Source: Maritimibacter sp. (GTDB taxonomy: Bacteria > Pseudomonadota > Alphaproteobacteria > Rhodobacterales > Rhodobacteraceae). From it: 64,000 nt of DNA. This document shows, one piece after another, positions 23,315-32,695 of this stretch. Location: assembly GCA_017792445.1 (NCBI GenBank), contig CP051232.1, forward strand, positions 1,054,001 through 1,118,000, written 5' to 3'. How positions within the stretch are numbered: position 1 is the stretch's first letter; every line of letters begins with the position of its first letter. The position numbers and the translations under genes were made by a program. Below the pieces are notes generated by a model, which saw only the letters and a program-made list of their open reading frames with translations, was not told the DNA's origin and ran no database searches.

Positions 23315-25767
23315 TGCGCCACCGCCTCGATCAGCCGTTTGGTGTAGGGTTCGCGCGGGTGCAACGCGACCTCGTCTGCGGGGCCTTCCTCGACGATACG
23401 CCCCTCCTGCATCACCGCGATGCGGTCGCAGAAGTGCCGAGCCAGAACAAGGTCGTGGGTGATGAACAGGATCGCGGTGCCAAGGCTTTGACGCATCTCT
23501 TCCAGCAGCCCCAGCACGTCCAGCCGGATCGACTGGTCCAGCATCGAGGTCGGTTCGTCCGCCAGCACGATGCGCGGCCGCGTGACCCAGGCGCGTGCGA
23601 AAGCCACCCGCTGACGCTGGCCGCCCGAAAGCGCACCGACCTCGCGATCGAGAAAGGCCGGATCGCTGGGCAGCCGGACCGAGGACAGAGCCTCGCGGAT
23701 CCGGGCGGGGTCGACGGGTTTGCCCGCGATGCGCAGCGGCTCGGCCACGGCGTCCGCCACCCGCATCCGGGGACGCAGCGATTGGTACGGGTCCTGGAAA
23801 ACCATATGCGCCGCTTCGTTCCGGCCATGGCCCAGAGGCATGCCGTCCACGCGTACCGTACCCGCATCCGGCGCCGTCATGCCCAGCGCCAGCCGCGCGG
23901 TCGAGGTCTTGCCGGATCCCGATCCGCCCACAAGCCCCAGAACCTCGCCGGGTTTCAGCGACAGCGACACGTCCTGCACCGCCGCCACCGGACGGCCACC
24001 CCGCAGCCGTGCAAGCCATCCGGCGTTGAAGGTCTGCGACACGTCCTGAAGCTCCAGCACGGGCGCCCCCTGCGGGTCGTCCCGCTGCCACAGCTTCGCT
24101 GCGTCCAGAGCCGGGATCGCGGCGAACAGGGCGCGGGTATGCGGATGGGTCGCGCCGGTGCGCAACTGGGCAGGCGTCCCGGTTTCCACGATGCGCCCGG
24201 CTTCCATGAAGGCCAGCCGGTCCGCAGCCCCGGCGATCAGCGGCAGGTCATGCGTGATGAACAGCATCGCGATACCGCGTTGCCGGCGCAGGTCGGCGAG
24301 CAGGTCCATGATCCCGGCCTGCACCAGCACGTCCAGACCCGTTGTCGGCTCGTCCGCGATCAGCACCTCGGGGTCGTTCGCAAGCGCGATGGCGATGACC
24401 ACCCGCTGCCGCATCCCGCCTGACAGTTCGTGCGGATAGGCGGCGGCGCGGGCCGGCGGGATCTGAACCAGCTCCAGCAACTCTGCCACCCGTTGCGGTG
24501 TGGCGGGGTTGCCGTGCAGCTTAAGCGCCTCGGCGATCTGCCAGCCGATCGGGCGCACCGGATTCAGCGCGTTCATCGCCGACTGCGGCACCAGCGCGAT
24601 CCGTTGGCCGCGCAGGGCGCGCAGGTCTTCTTGCGCCAGCGCCAGCAGGTTCCTTCCCCCCAGCCACGCCGCACCGCCCGAGATCTGCGCCGCCGCGGCC
24701 AACAGCCGCATCAGCGCCATGCCCAGCGTCGACTTGCCGGACCCGGACTCTCCGACCAGCCCGACCAATTCGCCCGGCTTTAGATCCAGCGAAACACTCT
24801 GGACCGCGGGAACCGGGTGGTCGCCGTGATAGGTGACGGACACCTTGCGCAGGCACAGCGCCCCGGCATCCTCGGGCACGACACCAGCCGCGGGCGTGTT
24901 GGCCGGCACCTTCCCCAGTCGCCGCTCGCCGACGCCGTAACCAATCAGTGCGAAGGCGGTAACGGCCAGTGCAATCGCGACGCCGGGCGGCAGGATCCAC
25001 CAGACCCAGCTGTCGGTCAGGAAGGCCGTGCGCGCATTGGCGTGGAAAAGGATCGTGCCCCAGCTTTTCCGCAGCGGGTCGCCAAGGCCAAGGAAAGACA
25101 GCGAGCTTTCGATCAGGATCGCGTTATGGGCCACCCGGACGAATTGCGGCACGATCAGCGGCGCAAGGTCGGGCAGGATGTGCCGGCGTGTCACCCACAG
25201 GAACCCGCCGCCCATCGCGCGCGATGCCTTCACGTAGTCCGAGGCGCGAAGGCTTAGCGCCTGCGACCGGAGTTCGCGCACCGGCTGCGCCCACATTACA
25301 AGGCTGATCACCAGCACCTGCACCGGCAGCGACGCGCCAAGGAAGGCGCCCAGCACGATCACCAGCGGCAGGAACGGCAGCGACATCACCACGTCGACCA
25401 GCCGCATCAGGATCTGGTCCGTCAGACCTCCGCGATAGGCCGCGGCAATCGCAACCGCCGTGGCGAACAAGGTGGTGACCAGCGCCGTCGCGATGCCCAC
25501 GCCCAGCGACACCCGGCCGCCGGTCAGCACCCCGGCCACAAGGTCCTGACCCGCGTCGTTGCAGCCCAGCGGATGCGCGGGCGACGGAGTCTCGAACGGC
25601 TGGCACGAGATTTCCTGCGCCGTCCACGGCAGCAGGAACGGACCGAAGATCACCGCCAGCAGCATGATCGCGATGATCGCAATCCCGGCCCATTGCACCA
25701 GCTGGAACTCGATCCGGCGGCGGGGGCGCAGTTGTTCCGCGCCGATTTCCAGCGTTGCCTCGGTCAT
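23311..25767 (-). CDS. Fusion of NikC/DppC-like permease with two ABC ATPase domains, operon C
   Basis: 818 aa with three parts. About 1-285: DppC-type permease, with NDAGQDLVAGVLTGGRVSLG, coupling loop ASDYVKASRAMGGGFLW and SSLSFLGLGDPLRKSWGTIL. About 305-550: first ATPase, Walker A GESGSGKST, Q-loop LVPQSAMNALNPVRPI, signature ELSGGMRQRVVIA, Walker B VLIADEPTTGLDV. About 570-818: second ATPase, Walker A GGSGSGKTS, MVFQDPYQSLRPRMR, ALSGGQRQRVAFARA, VLADEPTSMLD. So everything except the second permease and the binding protein is in one polypeptide. Frame is open throughout with intact motifs, so this is a genuine fusion, not an assembly error visible here. ATG overlaps the permease stop. Confidence 0.92.
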   Translation of the reverse strand: MTEATLEIGAEQLRPRRRIEFQLVQWAGIAIIAIMLLAVIFGPFLLPWTAQEISCQPFETPSPAHPLGCNDAGQDLVAGVLTGGRVSLGVGIATALVTTLFATAVAIAAAYRGGLTDQILMRLVDVVMSLPFLPLVIVLGAFLGASLPVQVLVISLVMWAQPVRELRSQALSLRASDYVKASRAMGGGFLWVTRRHILPDLAPLIVPQFVRVAHNAILIESSLSFLGLGDPLRKSWGTILFHANARTAFLTDSWVWWILPPGVAIALAVTAFALIGYGVGERRLGKVPANTPAAGVVPEDAGALCLRKVSVTYHGDHPVPAVQSVSLDLKPGELVGLVGESGSGKSTLGMALMRLLAAAAQISGGAAWLGGRNLLALAQEDLRALRGQRIALVPQSAMNALNPVRPIGWQIAEALKLHGNPATPQRVAELLELVQIPPARAAAYPHELSGGMRQRVVIAIALANDPEVLIADEPTTGLDVLVQAGIMDLLADLRRQRGIAMLFITHDLPLIAGAADRLAFMEAGRIVETGTPAQLRTGATHPHTRALFAAIPALDAAKLWQRDDPQGAPVLELQDVSQTFNAGWLARLRGGRPVAAVQDVSLSLKPGEVLGLVGGSGSGKTSTARLALGMTAPDAGTVRVDGMPLGHGRNEAAHMVFQDPYQSLRPRMRVADAVAEPLRIAGKPVDPARIREALSSVRLPSDPAFLDREVGALSGGQRQRVAFARAWVTRPRIVLADEPTSMLDQSIRLDVLGLLEEMRQSLGTAILFITHDLVLARHFCDRIAVMQEGRIVEEGPADEVALHPREPYTKRLIEAVAQ

Positions 25768-26732
25768 GCGCGACGGGCCCTCGGATCCAGCAACGGATAC
25801 CCAAGATCCGCGATCAGGTTGGCGATCACCACGCCAAGCGTCGCCAGAAGGAACACGCCCTGCAGCAGGTTGTAGTCCCGCGCCCCGACGCCTTCGACGA
25901 TCAGCGAGCCGATGCCCGGGTAGGCGAACACCGTCTCGATCACCAGCGCACCGCCAACGAGGTTGCCGATCCCGATCATCACGTTGGTGTAGATCGGCAG
26001 CAGCGCGTTACGGAACGCATGCTTGCGGAACACCCGCCCCTCGCCCGCGCCCTTGGCCCGCGCGAAGGTGACATAGTCCTGCCCCATCGCGATCTGCATC
26101 GCCGAACGCGCGGTCAGCAGGATATTCGCCGTCTGCACCAGCGCCAGCGCGGTGACCGGCATGATCAGCCGGATGCCGACGCCCTTGATCCACTCCCAGC
26201 TTCCCGGGATCGCCGCCAGCGGCGCCGCGCCGAAAGACGGCAGCCAGCCGAGATTGGCGGCGAACAGCGTGATCAGCAGCATCGCGACCCAGAACGGCGG
26301 CGCCGAGCCCACGAAAATAATTGCCACCAGCGAACCGACGTCAAAGGCTCCACCGCGCCAGCGCGCGGCCATGACGCCCAGCGCCGATCCGAGGAAGGCG
26401 CTGATCGCCAGCGCCCAGCCCATCAGCAAGAGCGTCCAGGGCAGACGGTCGAAGACGATGTCCCACACCGGCATCCCGTAGCTGACCGAAGTACCCAGAT
26501 CGCCCGAGAACACGCCCGCCACGTAGTCGCCGAACTGCACGAGGATCGGCTTGTCCAGACCGAACTCGCGCATCACCCGCGCTTCGTCCTCGGGGCTCAT
26601 CTCGGCCAGAACGTCCTCTGGCAGCAGAAAGTCGATCGGCTCGCCGGGCGCGATGCGGGGCAGCAGGAAGTTCAGCGACAGCGCCACCGCAAGGACGGCG
26701 GCGTATTGCAGGATGATGCGGAGATAGACCAT
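25764..26732 (-). CDS. Nickel/peptide-type ABC permease (NikB/DppB-like), operon C
   Basis: 322-aa permease. N-terminal helix then PRIAPGEPIDFLLPEDV, an extended periplasmic stretch (EDEARVMREFGLDKPILVQ), SGDLGTSVSYGMPVWDIV, coupling loop GQDYVTFARAKGAGEGRVF and GALVIETVFAYPGIGSLIVEG. This separate permease pairs with the permease half of the 818-aa fusion. Start MVYLRI at 26732; an upstream in-frame ATG at 26771 would add 13 residues without domain support. Its gene is preceded by a 109-base gap after the binding-protein gene. Confidence 0.9.
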   Translation of the reverse strand: MVYLRIILQYAAVLAVALSLNFLLPRIAPGEPIDFLLPEDVLAEMSPEDEARVMREFGLDKPILVQFGDYVAGVFSGDLGTSVSYGMPVWDIVFDRLPWTLLLMGWALAISAFLGSALGVMAARWRGGAFDVGSLVAIIFVGSAPPFWVAMLLITLFAANLGWLPSFGAAPLAAIPGSWEWIKGVGIRLIMPVTALALVQTANILLTARSAMQIAMGQDYVTFARAKGAGEGRVFRKHAFRNALLPIYTNVMIGIGNLVGGALVIETVFAYPGIGSLIVEGVGARDYNLLQGVFLLATLGVVIANLIADLGYPLLDPRARRA

Positions 26733-26841
26733 GAAGGCAGCGGTCCCGGATGCAGACACGAAGGGTGGCACGGGTCAGAACGCGTCCCGCATCTCGATAA
26801 AACTGTTGGGTGGGTGGGGCGGGGTTTCCCCCGCCACCGCC

Positions 26842-28527
26842 TTAGTTCGATTCCATGATCAGCGGATCGACGGTGCCTTCACGCACCTCTTCCGGCAGGA
26901 ACGAATACTTGTGGAAGATCCCGTAACCCGCCGACGGCGCATAGTTGTCGTAGGAGTCCCACCGGTAGGCGAAGACCGACTCCGGGTACCAGAGCATCAC
27001 GCGGTTGGGATACTTGGTCTGATAGTCCTGCAACTCGTAGCTGATCCGCAGGCGCTCTTCGCGGGTCTGGGCCTCCAGCCAGCGGTCGACGATGGCCTTT
27101 TTCTCTTCGTCGACGACCATCTCGCGCCCCGCATCGCCCCGGTAGAGAATGATCAGCATGTCCTGGTCGGCGATGCCGTGCGGAGTGATGTCAGCGATGC
27201 GCAGGTCGAATTCGCGGGTCCGCCAGAGTTCCGCCAGCGCGCCCGGATCCATCGACGCGACTTCGACATTCACGCCGATCTCGCCAAGCTGCTGACCGAC
27301 GATCTCTGCGGCGCGCAGGAACAGGGGCTGGTTCGACGCGATCTTCAGGTCCCAGACCAGCGGCTCGCCCTCGGGCGTTTCACGCACGCCGTCGCCATCG
27401 GTGTCGACATAGCCCAACTCGTCCAGAAGCGCCTTCGCCCCCTCGGGATCATTCGGCGCGGCAAGGTCCGGCTTGGTCCAGAAGCTGTCGACGTGCGGCC
27501 AGCTGCTTGCGCCCGACTTGCCCTGCCCCAGCACCACGCGGTCCAGCATCGGTGTCGGGTCGATGGCCATGGTGATGGCCCGGCGCAGGTCGCGGTCGTC
27601 AAACGGTTCGCGCGCCACGTTGATGTCCAGCCAGACGCCCCAAAGGGTCGGCGCGCTGATCAGTTCGAGATCCGGATCGTTCTGCCACTGAAGCACCAGT
27701 TCCGGCGGCACTGGACGCGCCGCGCCATCGATCTCGCCCGTCTTCAGGGCGGTAAACATGGTCTGCGGGTCCTTGATCATCACGAGGTTCAGCTTCTTCA
27801 CGGTCGGCACACCGCGCCAGTAGTCCTCGTTCGCCTCGAAGCGATAGTACCGGTCGGCCTCGTAGTCGACGAGCTTGTAGGGTCCGGTGCCGATGCCGAT
27901 CTCGGTGAAGCTGCGGGGCTCTTCCACGCCTTCCCACTGTGCCTTCTGGATGATCGGCAGGTCGGTCGCGGTGATCCGGTCGAAGTTCGGCATCGGCTTT
28001 TCGGACGTCAGCCGGACCTTGTACTTGTCCAGCACCTCGATCCCGACCATGCGCGGAACCGAGCTGGCGTGGTGGGTCCAGCGGTTCGCGGGGCCTTCGC
28101 GGTAATACTCGAAGGTAAAGGCCACGTCCTCGGCGGTGAACTCGGTGCCGTCATGCCAGGTCACGCCCTCGCGCAGCGTGATTTCCCACACGGTCGCGTC
28201 ATCGGACACCTGCTCGATCGAGGTCGCCAGCCAGTCCTCGGCCTTGCCCACGTACGGAGACGGTTCGCGCAGCTTGTCGTACATCAGCCAGAGAACCCAG
28301 TCGTTCCAGCTGTTGCCAATCGTGTAGGTGGTGACGTTGCCCGCCTTCACCCACATGCCCAGCGTCAGTTCCTCGGCCTCGACCGGTCCTTGATGATCTT
28401 CGGCGCTCATGAAGATCGCGGGCGGAACCGCGTTGCCGGACTCGCCGGCGCGGATGTCCTGAGCTGCAGCGCCGTGACCCATGGTCAACAGCATCGCGGC
28501 AGCAAGTGAAAGGAATCTGGTGTTCAT
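26842..28527 (-). CDS. Periplasmic solute-binding protein (SBP_bac_5), operon C
   Basis: 561 aa, cluster C binding protein. Signal peptide MNTRFLSLAAAMLLTMGHGAAA. Landmarks: DATVWEITLREGVTWHDGTEF, TGPYKLVDYEADRYYRFEAN, DDRDLRRAITMAIDPTPML, and an insert DTDGDGVRETPEGEP near residue 400 that looks like an EF-hand-type calcium loop and is common in longer members. C-terminus KYSFLPEEVREGTVDPL. Ligand unknown. It heads the operon; the gene starts behind GGAGCC and the 287-base spacer to the amidase gene probably contains its promoter. Confidence 0.87.
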   Translation of the reverse strand: MNTRFLSLAAAMLLTMGHGAAAQDIRAGESGNAVPPAIFMSAEDHQGPVEAEELTLGMWVKAGNVTTYTIGNSWNDWVLWLMYDKLREPSPYVGKAEDWLATSIEQVSDDATVWEITLREGVTWHDGTEFTAEDVAFTFEYYREGPANRWTHHASSVPRMVGIEVLDKYKVRLTSEKPMPNFDRITATDLPIIQKAQWEGVEEPRSFTEIGIGTGPYKLVDYEADRYYRFEANEDYWRGVPTVKKLNLVMIKDPQTMFTALKTGEIDGAARPVPPELVLQWQNDPDLELISAPTLWGVWLDINVAREPFDDRDLRRAITMAIDPTPMLDRVVLGQGKSGASSWPHVDSFWTKPDLAAPNDPEGAKALLDELGYVDTDGDGVRETPEGEPLVWDLKIASNQPLFLRAAEIVGQQLGEIGVNVEVASMDPGALAELWRTREFDLRIADITPHGIADQDMLIILYRGDAGREMVVDEEKKAIVDRWLEAQTREERLRISYELQDYQTKYPNRVMLWYPESVFAYRWDSYDNYAPSAGYGIFHKYSFLPEEVREGTVDPLIMESN

Positions 28528-28814
28528 AGGCGGGCTCCTTGGGGACCAACGAGCACCAGTGCCTAATCAGGTTGGGTATGGCGCAGCGGAAGACGGTGAC
28601 AGATGCGTTCTCGCGCATGTGACTTTCAATATCCGACAGGATTTGTCAACAATTCCGTCCGGTCCGAAAGCCGTTGTTCCCCGCCGTCATCGCACCTGGG
28701 AGCTTTGCTGGGCGATTGCCTGCGTCTTGGTTCGGCTCGCGGAACCATGACCGCACCTGAATACGGGTCGCGCTGTTTCAGGCCGCTATTGCATCCCGGC
28801 CGCCGAACACCGCG

Positions 28815-30236
28815 TCAGAGCCGGTCCCACAGCGTCGTGCAGACCGGAGAGATCTCTGCCTCGATGGCCTGCATTGCATCGACGATCAGGTCTTCCCGCC
28901 ATCTGCGCCCCGCGATCTGCACGCCGATCGGTTGGGGGCCCTTGGGCAATTCAGCGATATGCGTCGGCAGGTTACCCGCCGGCAATCCGGTAAAGTTCAT
29001 GATGAACGACCAATGCGCGCGCCCCAGAACCTCGCGCACGCCCTCGGGGCCTTCAGTGTCCCGGCCCGCCTCGAAGAACGGCGCCAGCAGGAACGGCGTC
29101 AGCACCAGGGGATAGTCTTCAAGGAACAGCGACCACGCGCGCGCATAGTGCGAGCGCCGCGCCAGCATCCGAAGCAGTTCGTCTCCCTCGAACGGCGGGA
29201 ACTCGTCGTAATATGCGTCGAAGATCACGTTCAGATCGTCAGAACCGTAGGTCCGGATATCGGCGCCAAGCAGCGCCTTCACCTCGCCCATCAGCGCCCG
29301 ATACCCGATCTCGCCGGTCTCGCGCGCCAGCGGAGGCTCTGTCTCGACGACGTCATAGCCGGCATTGGACAGGGCCGACGCCGCCTTGTCGATCGCGGTC
29401 GCCACATCCGGGTGCAGACCGAAGCCGAAATCATCCCGCGAGACCGCCACACGCACCGGGCCGTCCAGCGCCGCGCCGCGCCACGGCACCGGAACGTGGA
29501 ACGGGTCACGGGGGTCAGCCGCGATGAGGGCGGGCATCGACAAGTTCAGATCGGAAGCCGTCCTGGAAATCAGGCCCTGCACCGACATCGACTGCGCCAG
29601 CAGGCCCCTCTCGGCCTTCTGGCTGGGGTTCCACGCCGGCACCCGCCCCAGTCCGGGTTTGACCGTGACCGCGCCGTTGGCCGAGGCCGGGAAACGCAGC
29701 GACCCGCCGATGTCGTTGCCATGCGCCAAAGCACCGATCCCGGCCATCACGGCAGCCCCGGCGCCGCCCGACGAACCGCCCGGCGAAAGGTGACTGCCCC
29801 AGGGGTTCCTCGTTCGGCCAAACAGCGGGTTGTCGGTGTCCGCGCGGAAGGAAAACTCCGGCGTGTTGGTGCGCCCGATCACGATGGCGCCCGCGGCCTT
29901 GAGGTTCCGCACGACGGGCGCATCATCCGGCGCGATGACGTCCTTGAACGCGGCCACGCCGTTGCTGGTGGCGTGGCCCCGCTGATCCACGTTGATTTTG
30001 ATCGTCACCGGCACGCCATGCAGCGCGCCTTTGGACACACCACCCGCATCCAGCGCCGCGGCCTCTGCGCGGGCTTCGTCGGCAAGGCTTTCGACCACCG
30101 CGTTCAGTTGCGGATTGATCTGGTCCATCCGGGCAAGCGCCGCTTCCGTCGCCTCGACCGCCGAAACCGCGCCCGAGCGTATTTCGGCGGCGAGCTCGGT
30201 CGCGCTCCATTGCCACAAGGGGGCGGTCTTCGACAT
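28815..30236 (-). CDS. Amidase signature family hydrolase
   Basis: 473 aa. The Ser-cisSer-Lys triad region is readable: VPVTIKINVD (catalytic Lys about residue 79), PGGSSGGAGAAVMAGIGAL with the bridging Ser, and GNDIGGSLRFPAS with the nucleophile Ser. The C-terminus TGLPAGNLPTHI and GPQPIGVQIAGRRWRED is typical of the family. Substrates range from amides to hydantoin-like compounds; none can be assigned. No GatB/GatC gene adjoins, so it is not the GatA subunit of a local operon. Start MSKTAP at 30236. Upstream of operon C but separated by 287 bases, so cotranscription is uncertain. Confidence 0.88.
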   Translation of the reverse strand: MSKTAPLWQWSATELAAEIRSGAVSAVEATEAALARMDQINPQLNAVVESLADEARAEAAALDAGGVSKGALHGVPVTIKINVDQRGHATSNGVAAFKDVIAPDDAPVVRNLKAAGAIVIGRTNTPEFSFRADTDNPLFGRTRNPWGSHLSPGGSSGGAGAAVMAGIGALAHGNDIGGSLRFPASANGAVTVKPGLGRVPAWNPSQKAERGLLAQSMSVQGLISRTASDLNLSMPALIAADPRDPFHVPVPWRGAALDGPVRVAVSRDDFGFGLHPDVATAIDKAASALSNAGYDVVETEPPLARETGEIGYRALMGEVKALLGADIRTYGSDDLNVIFDAYYDEFPPFEGDELLRMLARRSHYARAWSLFLEDYPLVLTPFLLAPFFEAGRDTEGPEGVREVLGRAHWSFIMNFTGLPAGNLPTHIAELPKGPQPIGVQIAGRRWREDLIVDAMQAIEAEISPVCTTLWDRL

Positions 30237-30590
30237 CTGCGTTCCTTCGATTGTTCCGGCGGTCCGGTCAGGTGGCGCCGGGCGTTGCAAACAGACTTGC
30301 CCGGTCTGAAGCACACCGGCAAGACGCGCTCATGTGAAAAGGGAACCGGAAGCCTCTTCCGCACGTCCGTCACTCGACCTCTTCCCCGCAAGCTTGCAGA
30401 AGTGCGGGTCAAGAATACAGACAATCGCAGCTGGTTCGCCGACTTTGTGTCAGGGTCGACGTGTGCATACGCAGACCAACCTTCAAACAAGGTTGCCAAG
30501 AGCCTTCGGTTCATTGTTATTTTCGGCGTGTTGCTCAACGGATTCTGAGCGACTGCACCGTTTCAAATGCCGTGATTGCAGGGACCGACA
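30237..30590. other. Divergent spacer between the amidase gene and the 131-aa secreted-protein gene
   Basis: About 350 bases containing promoters for both directions by position. The right part (30460-30540) is more AT-rich than its surroundings. I could not identify a convincing operator, hairpin or RNA gene in it. Confidence 0.4.
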
Positions 30591-30986
30591 ATGGCAAGAT
30601 CCAGTTTCGTACTCCGGGGCCTTTGTGGCCTGACGATGGTCTTTGCCCTTTCTGTTTCGGCATCCGCGCAGTCTCTCCAGTTCGTCCTGTCGCGCACCGC
30701 CATCGCCTGCATCGCAGAGAACGCCAGCGCTTACGAAGCTGCGAAGGTCTATGATTTCACCGTCATTCGTCCGGCAGAATGCCCCGACGTCCCGGACGTG
30801 TCCGAGGGCCCGGTCAGCAACGAGTTCGTCAACGTGCCGGATCGGGACCCGAATGCACAACCCGAAGCCATTCTCGTCCCTGTCCGCATGCTGCCCTGCC
30901 TGCAAAAGATCGCGACAGAGACCGAAGAGGTGGAAGCTGAAGCCTTGATCTCCATCGACCTCGAAGCCTGCACATTTGCGCGCTGA
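30591..30986 (+). CDS. Secreted protein of unknown function
   Basis: 131 aa with a clear Sec signal peptide (MARSSFVLRGLCGLTMVFALSVSASAQS). The mature part is small and acidic, with four cysteines at AIACIAEN, PAECPDV, MLPCLQ and LEACTF, likely two disulfides. No family recognised. It is followed after six bases by the next gene, forming a three-gene unit with a membrane protein and a ClpP-fold protein. Start chosen at the signal peptide; ORF continues five codons upstream. Confidence 0.65.
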   Translation: MARSSFVLRGLCGLTMVFALSVSASAQSLQFVLSRTAIACIAENASAYEAAKVYDFTVIRPAECPDVPDVSEGPVSNEFVNVPDRDPNAQPEAILVPVRMLPCLQKIATETEEVEAEALISIDLEACTFAR

Positions 30987-30992
30987 GGCTGC

Positions 30993-31544
30993 ATGAGCGA
31001 CGTCTCCAAACCGTCCGGCAAGATTGACAAGTGGTCCAAGATCGCGACTGTCTTCGTCGCCGTTTTCGCTGCGGCCCAGTACTCAATCGACATCTACCGC
31101 AGCAAGATTGACAGCCGCAGGCTAGAGGCGATCTCGTATATCGAACGCTTCGCGGAAGACGAGATGCTGAACGCCCGTATGGAGCTGCTACAGTTTTGGC
31201 GCGAGCGCGGCGAATTCGCAGAGCTTGTGTCGACCGGCGCTGTGTCCGCCGACAACTATGGGTTTTTCCTGATAGAGCAACTCGACAAGGAAGAAACCGC
31301 GCGCGCTGCGACGATGCGGATCGGCTATTTTCTCGATGAACTCTATTTCTGCTACCAGTCCCGGACGTGCGACAGGTCGATGGTGCTTGAGTACTTCTGC
31401 CCCCAGGCCATCGGTCAGGAGCGCGGGTATTTCCGGTATCTAAGAGAGCACGACGCGCGTCTTATCGGGCGCGATCTTTACACCGGGGCCAAGGAGCTTT
31501 CGTCAATATGCCTGGACTTGGAAAACTCTGCGCAGTCCTCCTGA
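30993..31544 (+). CDS. Membrane-anchored protein of unknown function (DUF4760-like)
   Basis: 183 aa. One N-terminal transmembrane helix (about 17-34, IATVFVAVFAAAQYSIDIY) and a helical cytoplasmic or periplasmic domain with SRRLEAISYIERFAEDEMLNARM and DNYGFFLIEQLDKEE, which resembles DUF4760-type domains. Four cysteines lie in the second half (CYQSRTC, FCPQ, ICLD). The last 37 bases overlap the next gene in another frame. Role unknown; the linkage to a secreted protein and a ClpP-fold protein suggests an envelope function. Confidence 0.6.
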   Translation: MSDVSKPSGKIDKWSKIATVFVAVFAAAQYSIDIYRSKIDSRRLEAISYIERFAEDEMLNARMELLQFWRERGEFAELVSTGAVSADNYGFFLIEQLDKEETARAATMRIGYFLDELYFCYQSRTCDRSMVLEYFCPQAIGQERGYFRYLREHDARLIGRDLYTGAKELSSICLDLENSAQSS

Positions 31545-32695
31545 GCCTGACGGTCGCCACCCCGCTTCTGGCGCAGGCCGACATCGACCCTGTTGGGTCC
31601 GACCAGGCGTTTCAGGCCTGTTTCGAAGCGCTGGAGCGCGCCGTCGTGCCGGATGTAGAGCCGGAGGAACTTGAGACCATTCGACCATGCCGCGGCGTTG
31701 TCGAGAAGTTCAGGGACTGGAAGGCGCCCGATACGCCCGAAGCCAAAAGCGCGGATTGGGAGACGCTGAGGGCTGACATCTCTGGCTCTGGGGAGTGCTT
31801 TCGGAAAGCGCGCCAGATGGGCGACCCCGAGCTTTCACGCCAAATCGTAGCCTTCTTCCGGACCACCTGGCGCGACTTGCAGGACGACGCGGCGGCCGGC
31901 GAGATGGTGCGTTTCACGTGGCGTATTAAATCGCTTGTCGGGCAAATCTCGCAAGCAGGCTATGGATACGACAAGTGGGAGCCGAAATCAGAACCGGCAA
32001 TATACTGGAACTCCAGGTGCGCAGGGTTCTTCGGCACGGAACGGGTCGGGGCAAATGCAGCGGCCCCATCGGGTTTCGAGACCAAGTTGGATATGGCGCA
32101 AGGTACGATGACCATTTCCGGCGTCATCGAGCCCGGGTTCACCGAGCAACTGCGCGATGCACTCGACAGCAACCAGTTCCTCAAGATGCTCAACCTTGGT
32201 TCCGTGGGCGGCACCGACTTCAGAGAGGCGATAAAGGCGGGCCGCATGCTTCGCGATCGCGGTGTGTTCACCACCGCTCTTGGCAATTGCGAGTCCGCTT
32301 GCGCGCTTATGTTCATCGGAGGGACCCTTCGCATCGTCGGCGACAATGCCGTCGGCCGTCTTGGTTTTCACCGTCTGGCCTTCATGGGGATGCCCGTTCC
32401 GGAAGATTCGGAGCTTTACGCCGAAGTCCGTTCCTATCTCGAAGACATGCACACGAACGCCGACATGGTCATAGGCTTCATGACGGCCGCGGACGGGCTC
32501 GCCTTCACATATCCGGGTCTGGAAGAGCTTTGCTTGGCCGACGCCATCGGCAATGCGATACCGCGTGAGACCGCTGCAGACCCAGCCCGTATGCGCGTCA
32601 TGAAGATAATGCTGGAGCGGCATGGCGGCAGCTTCTGTATGCAGATGGGTTTCCTCGACCGGTATGAAAATCGGATCTCGGTGCCGGACAACTGA
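31508..32695 (+). CDS. Secreted ClpP/crotonase-fold protein (COG3904-like)
   Basis: 395 aa. Signal peptide MPGLGKLCAVLLSLTVATPLLAQA. About residues 190-330 form a ClpP-fold domain: MTISGVIEPGFTEQL, LNLGSVGGTDFREAIKAGRML, then GNCESACALMFIGG, where Ser is in the nucleophile position, and RLGFHRLAFMG providing the catalytic His. This CxSAC plus GFH pattern is characteristic of the COG3904 periplasmic group, whose substrates are unknown. The N-terminal part has cysteines that may form disulfides. Its start overlaps the preceding gene by 37 bases; that start is favoured because it makes a proper signal peptide. Confidence 0.8.
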   Translation: MPGLGKLCAVLLSLTVATPLLAQADIDPVGSDQAFQACFEALERAVVPDVEPEELETIRPCRGVVEKFRDWKAPDTPEAKSADWETLRADISGSGECFRKARQMGDPELSRQIVAFFRTTWRDLQDDAAAGEMVRFTWRIKSLVGQISQAGYGYDKWEPKSEPAIYWNSRCAGFFGTERVGANAAAPSGFETKLDMAQGTMTISGVIEPGFTEQLRDALDSNQFLKMLNLGSVGGTDFREAIKAGRMLRDRGVFTTALGNCESACALMFIGGTLRIVGDNAVGRLGFHRLAFMGMPVPEDSELYAEVRSYLEDMHTNADMVIGFMTAADGLAFTYPGLEELCLADAIGNAIPRETAADPARMRVMKIMLERHGGSFCMQMGFLDRYENRISVPDN

